This document shows positions 23,801 to 34,500 of a DNA stretch of 64,000 bases, in pieces. The DNA comes from Lepiota brunneoincarnata (lineage: Eukaryota > Basidiomycota > Agaricomycetes > Agaricales > Agaricaceae): assembly GCA_023014365.1 (NCBI GenBank), contig JAEBUN010000032.1, positions 450,783-514,782 of the forward strand, given 5' to 3'. The stretch's first letter is position 1. Every line of letters begins with the position of its first letter. The notes beneath the pieces were generated by a model, which was not told where the DNA came from, did no database searches, and saw only the letters and a list, made by a program, of their open reading frames with translations. Both the position numbers and the translations under genes were made by a program.

Positions 23801-25058
23801 ACATCAAGTCGACGTTGTCGCTGCCTACTTGCAAGGGGATCTTGACGAAGAAATATATATGGAGGTGCCAGATGGGGTCGAGAAGTTAGGGTCTGGAGGT
23901 CATTATTGGAGGTTGTGGAAAGCCTTGTATGGCTTGAAGCAGGCTGGGAGGCAATGGAAGAAGAGATTACACAAAGTTTTGACTAAGCTCGGCTTCATAC
24001 GTGCGTTCGCTGATGACTGCTTGTATATCAGGAGGGAAAAGGGGAAGATTATTCTCCTTGTGCTCGTCTACGTTGATGACATGGCAGTCGCCGGTCCTGG
24101 TGGTACTCATATCATCTCATTCAAGACCGCTCTCAGTGACGACTTCGATATCACTGATCTCGGTGAGCTCAGGTATATGTTGGGCATCCTTGTCACTCGA
24201 GACCGCTCCAATCGCCTCATCTATCTCAACCAGATGGCTTACATTCATCAGGTTCTTGCACGTTTTCGCATGGAGGATACTACTCCCATCTCTACTCCTC
24301 TCGCTGTAAAGCATGGCCTTTCCACTTCTCAGTCCCCCAAGACCGAAGCCGAGAAACGAGCATATAAGGAATATGCGGGTGACGTCCATTATCTCTCTCT
24401 CGTTGGCTCCCTCCTGTTTGCCACCCAGACGCATCCGGACATCCAATTTGCAGTCAGCCTGGTTGCCCAATTTGGTGGTAATCCTGGCATTGCACACTTG
24501 GAGGCCGCGAAGCGAATTCTGCGTTATCTTAAAGGGACTGCTGATCTCAACCTCGTTTTGGGTAGATGTGGAAGTGACTCTTTTGGTCTCGTTGGCTGGA
24601 CCGACTCAAATTGGGCTCAAGATCCTGATGATCGGAGGTCTGTTGGTGGATTTGTTTTCGACGTGGCTGGTAGTTCCGTCTCTTGGTCCTCGAAGAAACA
24701 ACCAACTGTTGCCACGTCATCAGTCAAGGCCGAATACATTGCATCCGCTAGTGCCACGAAGGAGGCAATCTGGCTCCGCACTCTTCTTGAAGAGCTCGAC
24801 TTTCCACAGACGACTGCCACTATCATCCATGCCAACAACCAGGGCTGTATCGCCCTTGCCAACAATCCTATTGCCCATTCCCGTGCCAAACACATCGACA
24901 TACGTCATCATTTCATCCGCGAGCGCATCGAACGTGGAGAAGTCAAGCTTCATTATGTGTCCACGACGGACATGTTGGCCAACATATTCACCAAGGCGCT
25001 TCCACGCGAAGCTTTTGTAAAGTTTCGTGCTCGTTTAGGTGTATTGTCTCCTAACTGA
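20838..25058 (+). CDS. copia-1 Gag-Pol polyprotein, 1406 aa
   Basis: One uninterrupted frame. Gag helical region is about residues 15-240 (NYYAWSDNMKAAL). The zinc knuckle has C274, C277, H282 and C287. The protease site at 333 reads DCAATSHM, where copia proteases usually have D-[SCT]-G, so the third position of the triad is altered. The pre-integrase HRRMGH motif is near 470. Integrase D535, D598 and E634 give the D,D-35-E spacing. RT has FKARIVAKGFSQVPG and the YVDD box in the last third. RNase H has WTDSNWAQD, AEYIA and HIDIRHHFI, ending NIFTKALP. Expected roles are particle formation, cleavage, reverse transcription and integration. Start chosen as the first ATG after the LTR, within the primer-site region. 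Confidence 0.96.
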   Translation: MGPESDSTSMTLQSAKLNGSNYYAWSDNMKAALQARLLWLVVEGLEDCPPLPSSDPPVSSEGKPLPTSDPAHKDWLQSKKDYLRWLKSDHAAMGLMRGAIEFSQRKHVAGVSTSKEMWDRLLKIHITERQSINIHYYYQELYTKRWDECTTMSDLVGSFLNLRRRITEAGQKLDDIHVIHAILLSLPRSSIWDLVKQNLLNKGKSLTLDMVTAELISVHDRAEHDRLIDESEKKVKAEQLALLAKSVGNGSSGKKGRKGRGKSEKKVRPPDSECHTCHQKGHWSPECPSKSRGKLGGSVNLAVDQPKSLGDREVGVMLMALDEATIVSGVLLDCAATSHMFMDRGYFVSYQESSGEYITVGGRNKVPVAGRGSVMFHSVLPDGRLSITLCDVLHIPQLGANLVSLGVLQRGGASYQSWGLKGLTLSKDGKELFRAVLAGSAGTLYYIQCAKSNNDAAYLAKGQLSMRLWHRRMGHLSPRVIDSMHNGRLVKGLEIYTPREFDHLCSSCANGKSHRLPLPDTSVNRYSKMELLVMDLTGPMSVVTWDGYLYALVVVEVSCRYPVGRLLRDKEETGVAVRDVVAMLERQSGLKTRHLHSDNGSEFVNSAMDQFCRRNGIIHETTIPYLPEQNSIAERAIAVFFEMVQCMLHTSGMDLHYWGEAFMYAVHIRSLALTSGLKGFVPYEAWTGRKPDVSHLRIFGSLGWAHVPKPVRKGKLESRAVKVRMLGWWTNEAKGYRLEDLESGKLIASRDVQFQEDDSPSELAVVDVDEPVVPPETVDRLVDDAVAMDVPKPGPTTTPLPTTPPPVPVSVDAVEAPLAECPVTPSHEVSSGSPPQPPPVPRKSNRVRKPVEQLGFFAINDAVSLNGTVNFAFVSVANEPHTYQEALHSPYSKQWESAIESEYAQLRKAGVFEWVDKLPGGKKAVGSRIVFKEKLDGHGKRVKFKARIVAKGFSQVPGEDFTETFSSVAKFTTLRVFLTLAAYLDFDIHQVDVVAAYLQGDLDEEIYMEVPDGVEKLGSGGHYWRLWKALYGLKQAGRQWKKRLHKVLTKLGFIRAFADDCLYIRREKGKIILLVLVYVDDMAVAGPGGTHIISFKTALSDDFDITDLGELRYMLGILVTRDRSNRLIYLNQMAYIHQVLARFRMEDTTPISTPLAVKHGLSTSQSPKTEAEKRAYKEYAGDVHYLSLVGSLLFATQTHPDIQFAVSLVAQFGGNPGIAHLEAAKRILRYLKGTADLNLVLGRCGSDSFGLVGWTDSNWAQDPDDRRSVGGFVFDVAGSSVSWSSKKQPTVATSSVKAEYIASASATKEAIWLRTLLEELDFPQTTATIIHANNQGCIALANNPIAHSRAKHIDIRHHFIRERIERGEVKLHYVSTTDMLANIFTKALPREAFVKFRARLGVLSPN

Positions 25059-25076
25059 CATCTCACTGAGTGGGAG

Positions 25077-25415
25077 TGTCGAAGTGCGAGCGCACAGCTC
25101 GATGTTTCTTTTGTCTTCATATTTCATATTATTCATGGACACTGTAGGTACACTCAACGGACTCTATTGTATACCAAGTAGCAACGAGTACAAGCTCAAT
25201 TCTACGGTAAATACACGTACATAAAATTTTCCTTAGTATATAAGTAGAATGTCCGCTAGTCCTAGGATCCAGTCTTCCTACATGGATCCTAGGTATGTAA
25301 CTTACTTGCGTCGTGTCTCTGGTAGATACTGACGAGTCTTCCTACGTGGATCCTAGTGATCTCACTTATACATATTTTGTGTCTGACGTGATACTGCGCA
25401 ATTCTATTCTTGTTA
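25077..25415 (+). repeat. copia-1 3' LTR
   Basis: 339 bp, TGTCGAAG...CTTGTTA. It follows GAGTGGGAG and is followed by the CAAGT duplication. Pair of 20495-20833. Confidence 0.95.
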
Positions 25416-25420
25416 CAAGT

Positions 25421-26967
25421 GCCATGCACAGAAGCTTTAAGCCAACTGCATCCACACATGCCAACTCAGCCCATTTTCCACCTTAGCCAAAGAAGAGGAA
25501 GAGGATGAGCCTTTGGAAGATGGAGATTGTATCTTTGCAGCTGGACTCCTCCCCCCAAAGCCTACTCCCGAAGAGATTGTGGCTGGTTCCACTACCTCTC
25601 AATGCCTGGCAGAAGCATTTCTCTGAAACTCCCAAACAAATGACCCCCAGAATTCTAGCTTCTAAGCACATGTCCCCTCATACCTCCAGGAGTATACTGC
25701 CATCTTTGCCAAGGAGTCCTTTGACATGCTCCTGGATCACCAACCCTGGGATCACGCTATAGAGCTTGTCCCTGGGGCAGACCCCAAAGGGTGCAAGGTC
25801 TATCCATTGTCCCCTCTTGAGCAAAAGGAACTGGATGCATTTCTACAGGAAAACCTGTCTTCTGGTTGGATATGCCCATCTAAGTCCCCCATGGCCTCCC
25901 CAGTCTTCTTTATCAAAAAAAGGATGGCTCACTTTGCCTGGTACAGGATTACTGAGCACTCAATGCCCTCACAGTGAAGACCAAATACCCCCTGCCCCTC
26001 ATCTCCAAGCTGGTAGTGCAGTGCCGAGAAGCCAAGTACTTCACCTAGTTAGATGTTCGTTGGGACTCTAATAACATCCAGATTAAGCCAGGAGATGAGT
26101 GGAAGGCAGCATTTTGCACCAACAGGGGCCTCTTTGAACCTCTTGTCATGTTCTTTGGCCTCACTAATAGTCTGGCCACCTTCCAGATGATGATGAATGA
26201 TATCTTTCATGAACTTATCATGGAAGGGGTTGTGGTTGTCTACCTGGACAACATTCTCATCTTCACCTGGACTTTAGAGCAGCACCAGGATGTTGTCAGG
26301 TGTGTTATGGAGATCCTCCAATGGCACAAACTTTACTTACAGCCAGAAATGTGTGAGTTTGAATGCACTCACATCAAGTACCTAGGACTCATTATCTCAG
26401 AAAACTCCATCAAGATGGATCTGGTCAAAGTTGCAGGAGTCAAGGAGTGGCCAACCCTCAAGGATAAATTAGGACTCCAATCCTTCCTAGGTTTTACCAA
26501 CTTCTACCATCACTTTATCTGAGACTTCTCCCACATAGCACAACCCCTCTTCAACCTCACCCAAAACAGCACTACATGGCAGTGGAATTTGGAACAACAA
26601 GCAGCATTCGATGGCTTGAAGGCAGTGATCACCACAGCTCCAGTTTTGGCTTCTCCAGACAACAAGGTGCCCTTTCAAGTAGAAGTTGACAGTTCAGACT
26701 TTGCCACCAGGGCAGTACTCTCTCAACTCTCAGGAGATGATGGAAAGTGGCACCCAGTAGCATTTTACTCTAAGGCTTTGTACCCAGTGGAGTGCAACTA
26801 CAAAATCCATGACAAGGAGATGCTGGCCATTATCCAAGCACTGGAGGAGTGGAGACACTTCCTTGAAGGAGTGCAGGAAAGGTTTGAAATCTGGATGGAC
26901 CACAAAAACCTGGAGTACTTCATGACTGCTCAGAAGCTGAATTGCTGACAGGCATGCTGGTCCTATA
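25421..26967 (+). pseudogene. G2 pol, RT and RNase H part
   Basis: Resumes after copia-1 with an acidic linker, then the pre-RT helix (IFAKESFDMLLDHQPWDHAIEL) and SKSPMASPVFF before the RT. The catalytic box is YLDN (at about 26242), not YLDD, so the second catalytic aspartate is lost. RT palm and connection (YLGLIISE, FLGFTNFY) continue through TGA/TAG stops and a frame change near 25925. RNase H has EVDSSDFATRAVLSQL, LEEWRHFLEG and DHKNLEYF. The last codons read LNC-stop-QACW, and reading continues at 38820 after the G3 insertion. Confidence 0.88.
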
Positions 26968-27259
26968 TGTTATCTGGGTAAGGGATCATCACTTAGTGGT
27001 GATATAACTTACTCTCTACAGGCATCTATACAGACTTATTCCTGGAAATATTCAGTTGCCGACTTGTAAGTATGAACACTGGCAAAGGCTGGAGGGTGAA
27101 GGCTAGTGTATAGAACAAACTACACTGTACTAGAGTACAATAGTAATTCTACTTGAGTTATATATGTATCTACAGTGGCTGTGCTACTGTTATATTGGGG
27201 ATTGGGGCTTGGGATCAAACTATTGGGAAAGTGTTCTATTTACAGGATATCTGATAACA
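26968..27259 (-). repeat. G3 3' LTR (left copy)
   Basis: 292 bp, starting TGTTATCTGGG and ending CTGATAACA on the plus strand. Aligns end to end with 38528-38819. Confidence 0.95.
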
Positions 27260-28228
27260 TTAGGTCCTTCTTATGAGTTGTCTTTGTACAACTCAACATT
27301 CTCCAAATATGTTATGGTCAGCATTGTAGTTGTAGTAGTAATCGAGAGTTTTGTCTTCTTTGGGTAATGGCATTAAGTGTGTGAGGTTGTCATCATAAAT
27401 GATATGGGTTGGGTAATCATAGTTGTCTGGGGATGGTGATGAGGGTCTTTGTATTGGGGAGTAGGGTGGTTGATCAGGAATGGAGGAATGGGTAGATCCT
27501 TCTTCAAGGAGGTGCTGGTATTGTTGTTGTATATTGTTGTATTGTTCCCATCATAAATCTCGTGGACTAGGGAAGGTAGGCCCTGGGTATTGTTGTTGAT
27601 ATAAGTGGTCTTGGAACAGGTCATTTTCATAAGTGATTTGAGTGGCTTCTTCACTCAAGTTGTATCATGTCAATGGGTTCATTGCACATGTTTGATTCAG
27701 TGGCAGGGTCATAGTATGAGAGAGGGGTGTCAGGTTGAGTGTTGACATGTCAAGGTTGATAATTTGGGTTGAGACAAGGGTAAGGTCATTGAGGTACTGT
27801 AAGGGCAACCTGGTTGTCACATCGTGTCAACTGAGCAGGGGGAAACCTTAGAGAATTGAGTAAGGGTTCTCCGAGCTCACCTACACTACTTATACTACTT
27901 GCCATAAGTCCAAATTAAGTAATCTACTCTACATAAAGGGCCGTGAGGTGTCAGGGATGTCTAAAGTGGGTATGGTCAAGAATGGGCTCAGGACAGGGTT
28001 GCATGTGCCAGTGAGGGTTCACATCTGTATTGGAGGGGTGTAGGAAGGAACTCCAAGCACTGGAGTGCTAGAGGACCAAATTCCAGGCTGAAGGGGGCTG
28101 GGGATGAGATTTTTGAATGCAGGAAGTGTAAGGGGACTGGCGTCATGCACTCCATGTCATGCTCCCCCTTACGCAAGGTACGTCTAGGGGCCTGCGGTTG
28201 GATGTCCAGGCTTGGCCTTCTTAGCCGA

Positions 28229-30096
28229 TGAAATGCGGATTACTTTACGAGATTGAAAACGAAGTTCGTTAACAGGTTTGCTAATTCCGACTTTATAAGT
28301 TTTGTGGGGGAGAGGTTGTCACAGATCTCCAGAAATATATTCAATTCTAGTGTTTTTAGGGTTTTGGTACGTTATTCTCTTAGTCTCCAACTAGACAGAC
28401 AGTTGTTCTATCTGAATACAATGGGAACTTTTGATGGTCGTTGCTATATAATATGTTAACTAATATCTTCACGATTCGATAAGTCAGGCAAAATGCAAGC
28501 TTTCGCAATCAGTGAACCTCCGTAGACCTAGCAGACAACGTATTCTAACAGGCCCTAGTGTACTATGTCCTTTTCTCTTGACAATACTGTAAATTTACAC
28601 TACCCAGCGAGACAGGCTTTTGACAAGCTCCTGCAGTAAGTGTCTTTAAGCTAGTAGGCCTAGCGGACGGCGTTATCTAACGGGCCTTAGCGCACTACAG
28701 CTTCTGAACAAGGCAATAAAACTTTTATACCACTCAGCGAAACAGGCTTCTAGCGAGCTCCTGCAGTAAGTATCTTTAAACTAGATAGACCTAGTGGACA
28801 GCGTTTTCAACGGGCCCTAGCATACTATGTTCGCTTCTCAATTAAACAGCTCTACAATTCAATGGTATACTTCTGAGGCAAGGCCTCTAAGAGGAACCCA
28901 AAGAAACGGAAGTTAGTGAACTTTTCTACTTAAGAACCGAAGAGGCGTAGCAACTCGTATTCAGTTCTCGAGTCAAGCAGAAGGGTCTGTCAATATCTCA
29001 ATCGTTTCAAAGGGTCTGGTTTTAAAGAGTATAACTCTTTAAGTCTCTAGTGGTCTTATGACCGAAGAAAATCGCGTAAAATTGCTTTATATTCTTATCC
29101 TAATCAACCATACAATCAGAGGGGGAAATAGGCAAGCGGTTTCTTTCCTCCCATGTAATTTACAGACAAGTTTTTATAACAATATACAATTAACTTATGG
29201 GTATACCTGAAACAAGCCTTCAGCTTCATCATTTTATTGTCTCCTCATCATTTAGGAGCATCATTCTAGGAGTTCTGATATCAGCGACATCAATTTGCTC
29301 TCAGGGACTTGCTCCCTAGGTGCCTGGCTATTTATATCACAGCCAGCCGGGTTAGCAAGTTTCCTCGCTAACGTTTATCTATTGGTTTTTATTTTATTCT
29401 CGGACTCTCCACACCTGAGCTTTTCAACCCTAATGTTCTAAAGTCCACTTCCATAGTCTTCAGGTAGTAGACTAACACTAGAATTAATTAGCTTATTCTA
29501 TTCTTATCAATCTTCATTTTCTAGTTCATCATTTCTGATCTCTTTTTGTTTCTATGAGGGGGCATCCTTCCCTGAGTACCCTCGGGGATACCCCCATTCG
29601 ATCCCTTAGGTTTCAATATCATCAGAACCATTTCAAGGGGACATTCTTGTCAGGGCATTCAGCTGATCCCTACATTCTTTTGTCAAGATTCACTCCCGGA
29701 CCTGTTATTATGACTAGGTACCATCTGGATGACATAGGTGTTGCGACTCGTCCGCTTTCTAGGGCAGAGGCGAAGAAATGGGTCTTTTTGTGCAGTCATG
29801 AGTATCTTAACTAATATCTTAGTTAACACGGTATCGGATACAATGCTCGGGTACATTCATACCAGAGTCATTCTTCCATAGCCTTGTCACCCATAAGTTA
29901 GTTAACATCACTTTTACTTGTCTGGGTGTTCTGGTTCTGTTTCTGAGATGTCCACCTTCACATATTTTAGATAGTATTCTAAATCTCTCGCACCCAGTGT
30001 CTGACCATGGCCATATACTGATATTATTCAGTAACGGAGAGTTAGTTACTTTATTAGCTAGTGATTTCACAAATGAAATGATTTTGCGGCGCAACA
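28229..30096. mobile_element. 1868-bp non-coding element inside LTR-A
   Basis: Begins TGAAATGCGG and ends GCGCAACA, with the tetramer CCGA on both sides (28225-28228 and 30097-30100). It is richer in CpG than its surroundings and AT-rich overall. It contains a 132-bp tandem repeat near its left third. No protein domain was recognised in any frame; an 86-codon ORF at 29554 has no recognisable features. TG...CA ends and a 4-bp duplication suggest a very long solo LTR or a non-autonomous LTR element. Confidence 0.7.
28523..28840. repeat. Tandem repeat, about 132-bp period
   Basis: Units start with TAGACCTAG-like sequence at 28523, 28655 and 28786. Each carries GGGCCCTAG-like and GACAGGCTT...AGCTCCTGCAGTAAG blocks. 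The third copy is partial. Confidence 0.8.
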
Positions 30097-30493
30097 CCGA
30101 TACCCAATGCCCAAGCCCAGTCTCGGCCTTCAGCCACCCCCATCCCTGAGCCTGATCTGCGGGCAACTTCTTATTATTAGTTGTTTGTCTATTGTTTGCA
30201 TATGTTATTACTGGTAGCTATTGTAGTGTTTGGTTACCCAGTCTGTGCACAGACCACTATGTATATATATAGTGTGGGTGGCGATTTCAATCGCCACCTG
30301 AATATCAACTTGGTTCTGGTGCCATATCTTCCCCTAACAGGAAGGCAGGAAATCGGATTTCTGAGCATAGGAAAGCTGGGGACTGGGTTTCTGAACATAG
30401 AGAGGCAGGGAATCAGATTTCTGAGTGCTAGGAGGTTGGGAATCAGATTTCCAAATTTGAGGTTGTGAGCAGTGACCTGAAGTTCCCCTTACA

Positions 30494-31554
30494 GGTACTT
30501 GGTATTGAGGGCATTTGTTTTGTTTGTGTCAAGGCTGGTAAGTCTTGCAGAAAGGGCATTGGTATTCAAGGCAGTTGTAGGAGTAATGTCCAGGAGTGGT
30601 TCAGCAGCATCCAAGACATTCAAATTGAGGGCAGTCCATTGGCCAATGGCCAACCATTCTGCATTGACAACAGTATGTGTTGGAGGGGGCGACAGAGTCA
30701 GTTTGTGTGTGAAGGGGTGCAGGGGAGTCCTGAAGTCTTCTGTGTGTAGTGATGGTGGTTGTGGTGGGGTTGATAGGGTGGAAAGGGTTGTTTGTATCAT
30801 TTCAAGGATGGGATGTGGAGTTTCAGTTATGATTGGAGGTAATTTGGATCTTGTTCATGGAGGGATCATTAGTGGTGGTGGCAATTCGACTGGTGTTGGG
30901 GATGGCATTGGAGATGGGGTGAATTCATATTGTAGAATTGTCAGGTAATCAATCTTAGGTCATTGCTGGATGGAGGGATAAGTATGCTGACAAACCAAGC
31001 ATAATCTCTGGCTGCATTTGTAGTTGTTGTTTGAGTGAGGCCTTCCAGGCCTGTTGGGTTTTGAGTGTTTCAGTGAGAGACACAACATATCAAACATGGT
31101 TGGCATAAGTTTGCCAGATTGGTTGGTGTTCATAGTGAAGGAGAGTGTTTTTGAATTGATGTGAAGTGGGTTTGGTGGCTGCAATTCTGTCAATATCATT
31201 TGTGTTAATTTGAGGTGATCTATGTGATTGAAAACATATTGCAGGGGGACTGTATCTTTGAGCTCAGGTGAAGGCAGGTATATAAGGGGTGTTTTGGGTG
31301 GCAGACTGAGGAGGAGGGGACAATAGAGCAGTAGGCAGAAACAAGCTTGATTTTCCTTTGATAAGTTTGATGGATGAGTCAGAAGGTGCTGGGGTATTAG
31401 AGCAATGATTTGAGCTATGGGATGAGGTATGGTCTGGGATATAGGTGAGAGCAGATTGGGGGCAATTGTTAGTGTTGGATTGGTTCATGTTTTTAAATGA
31501 GTTGATGGGAACTTCTTCTGGGTGTTGGGTTTTGGATGGTGATTGGGAGGCCAT
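30494..31554 (-). pseudogene. G3 accessory ORF3: three CCHC zinc knuckles
   Basis: The frame opens with a Met at 31554 just after the pol chromodomain region and reads leftwards; it continues after the LTR-B insertion at about 27797-27300. Positions 30672-30511 encode three knuckles: CQCRMVGHWPMDC-type (CX2CX4HX4C), CLGC-C-x-TTPGHYSYNC (CX2CX6HX4C) and CPFCKTYQP-x-HKQNKC (CX2CX6HX4C). The unmarked residues are TGA codons, most simply decayed CGA arginine. Upstream is a Pro/Thr/Ser-rich linker. The first two knuckles match G1 ORF3 in type, order and spacing. G2 has no such ORF after its chromodomain. Confidence 0.68.
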
Positions 31555-31599
31555 GTGTTTCTTGGTAAGTATTTAAGTCTTCCAATGTGTGGGGCACAA

Positions 31600-34500
31600 G
31601 GTTGTCTTCTGAGATCCATTCATTTTTGCTATGGCTGAAGCCTTTCCATTTTACATAATACTGGTTTTTCCCTCATTGTCAGTGGTGATTGATGATTGAT
31701 TCAATTTCATATTGTTCTTCATCATTGATGATGTCAGGTGGCAGGGGTAGAGGAGTCTTTCCATAGATTTTGTTTTCTTGGAGCAGTGTTAGAAGGATGG
31801 CATGGAAGACAGGGTGTATCTTCCATGTTTTAGGTATTTTTAGTTTGTATGTGAGCAGAGATAGGATTTGCTAGATTTGGAATGGTCCTAGTCATTTTGG
31901 CATTATTTTCCTGGAGGGTAATGATGTTCTGATGTTTTTGGCTTCTAGCAGACTTTCTGTCCTAGGGTAAAGGATTTGAAGTTTGAGGTTCTTCTTTTGG
32001 TCATTGTTTCTAATGTTAGTTGATGGGCGGCTTGTGCATCTTTTCAGGCATTGTCTAGATTTTGAAGTTGTTCATTGACTGAAGGGAAGTCAGTATTCTC
32101 TATGATTGTTGGATTTGGTGGGGGGTTGTATCCCATAATTAGTTCAAATGGGGATTGATTTCGGGTGGCATGTGTTTTGGAATTCTGCACGAATTCTGCC
32201 ATTGGTAGTGTTTTGGACCATGAAGTTGGGTTTCTGGTGCAATAGATAGAGAGGTAAGTTTCAATCTCCTGATTGTATTGTTCAGTTGATCCATCTGTTT
32301 GAGGATGGTAAGCAGTGGAGAATGCTTGTTGGATGTTGAGTCTATTCATGAGGTTTTGCATGGATTTTGCTGCAAATTGAGGGTCTTGGTCAGAGATGAT
32401 TTTGTCTGGCAGTCCAAATCTTGTGAATATCTTGTCAATAAGAATTCTTGCAATATCATCAGCAGTTGCAGTATCTGAAGTTGGAGTAAAAATTACCCCC
32501 TTCATAAGGCCATGGTCCACCATGGACAAAATAGCATTGTGGCCATAAGATAGTGGCAATGATGTGATCAAGTCCCAGGATATCTGGGCAAAGGGTCAGA
32601 GTGAGTCTGAATGGGGTATTGGTTGGAGGGGTGGAATTTCAGTTCTCCTGATGATTTTGTATTGCTGACAGGTGGAGCAACCTTTGATGTAGTTCTTGAT
32701 GAATGTGGCCATGCTGGGCCAGTACACTTCTTTCCATGCAAGGTGGTAGGTTTCCTGTTTGCCAGGGTGACCTCATGATGGGTGATCATGGTATCGTGCT
32801 GCAATATTGCATCATAGTTGGAGATCCTCAGGTATGACTACTTTTCCTCGGTAGGTGAGTAATGGACCATTTGTTGTATGTATTGATCCATAGTCATTGT
32901 TGGTGGATTTAGGAATGGAATTGCATAGGGATTGGAGGATGTCAGAGAGTGATGGGTCAAATTTGGGAGAGGTGGTGATATGTTCTTGGAGTTTGGTGTT
33001 GATTATGTCAATGAACAGTTCTTTTGGAAGGACTGTTATCAATTTGGCAAAGTTTGCAAATAGGTCACTGGGGAGCATAGTGACGTCCTTGTTATCATTA
33101 TCTTCTTCTGGTATGTGGTCTGGGCAGTGAGAGAGCACATCAGGTGCTGGTATTCTGGTTCCAGGTACATGTTCAAGTTTGAAGTTGAATTGTGAGAGTA
33201 TTTGTACCCATCAGGCTTGTCATCAGTTTAACTTTTGGGGTTTTCTCCAATAAGTCAGGTTTTGGTGGTTGGTTTTGATGATTACTGTATGTGGGGATCC
33301 CTTGAGGTAATGACACCATTCTTCCAAAGTGTGGATAATTGCTAGTATTTCTTGATTGTAAATGTCATAGTTTTGTTCTGCCAGATTGAATGTTTTTGAT
33401 ATGAATGCAACTGGTTTTCAGTTGCCATTGATGTCCTTTTGATATATATAGAACTCCTCCAGAGGCATCAGATTTGATTTTGAAGGATTTGTTTTGGTCA
33501 GGCATTAGGAGCACTGGTTCTTTTGTGAAGGCTTCTTTGAGGGTGTCAAATGATGCTTGTGTTTCATTGGTCCATTGGAATTTCTTGTTTTTGGTGAGGA
33601 GGTTGTTGAGTGGTTTTGTATGATTGGAATAGTGTTGGATAAATTTTCAGTAGAAATTGCAGAAACCTATGAATTTTTGTATGTCACATACACAGTTTGG
33701 GGTTGGCCATTCTTGGATGCCCTTGAGTTTACCAGAGTCCATTTTAATTTTGTCTGGGGATATAATCATTCCCAGGTATTTGAGTTGTTTCTTGTTGAAT
33801 TTGCATTTCTCCATTTTGAGATAGAGGTTGTGTTCTTTGAGTTTTTGTAGGACTTGTTCAGTTAGTTGATTGAGTTGTTCTTCTGTTTTGGCATAGATTA
33901 GGATATCATCCATATAGATAATTACTCCTCCTTTCTCCAGAAGATCATTGAAGATGGTGTCCATCATATGTTGAAATGTTGCAGGGCTGTTACACATTCC
34001 AAAGAGCATGACAGTTGGTTCAAAAAGGCTGAAGGGCATCTTGAATGTGGCTTTCCATTGGTCACCATCCTTGATTTGTATGTTGTTGTATCCTAGTTGG
34101 ACATCAAGTTTTGTAAAGTGTTTGGCACCTTTTAATTTGTCCATTATATTTGATATCATCAGAATCAAGTAGGCATTCTTGACAGTATGATTGTTTAAGT
34201 AATGATAATCTTGGCAGGGTCAGAGGTTGCCATCTTTTTTTCCCACAAAGAAGAAGGGAGAGGCTATTGGGGATTTTGATGGTTGAATATATCCTTTTTG
34301 GAGGTTTTCATCAATAAAAGTCTTGAGTTCTTCTTCTGCCATTGAGAGTTGATATGGTTTTATTGATATGGGTTTGAAGTTGGGTTTTAGGTCAATTTTG
34401 TGATCATATGGGCAAGATGGGGGAAAACATTCAGATTTCTTCTTGTCAAATATATTGAGCCATTTTTTGCATTTGGTAGGGATTTTCTGGGCTTGTTTGA

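Larger units (their letters stand above)
20495..25415 (+). mobile_element. Ty1/copia element copia-1, complete and apparently intact
   Basis: A 4921-bp element with 339-bp LTRs, a single long ORF and a perfect 5-bp target duplication CAAGT (20490-20494 and 25416-25420). The LTRs differ at six bases, all transitions attributable to five CpG sites. Codon use and GC content differ from the surrounding CpG-poor elements. It inserted into the protease-RT spacer of G2. It looks like the youngest large element here and could still be mobile. Confidence 0.96.
28127..30339 (+). repeat. Solo LTR, family LTR-A, inside LTR-B
   Basis: Begins TGTAAGGGG and ends CCCCTAACA, flanked by GGAAG on both sides (28122-28126 and 30340-30344). 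It is split by a 1868-bp element; without that it is 341 bp, in line with the other LTR-A copies (333 and 376 bp). Confidence 0.92.
27798..30493 (-). repeat. Solo LTR, family LTR-B, carrying nested insertions
   Basis: Begins TGTAAGGGC and ends CCCCTTACA, flanked by GGTAC on both sides (27793-27797 and 30494-30498). Apart from the nested LTR-A block it is 478 bp, the length of its reverse-complement relative at 40558-41035, the 3' LTR of G2. It interrupts G3 ORF3. Confidence 0.93.
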
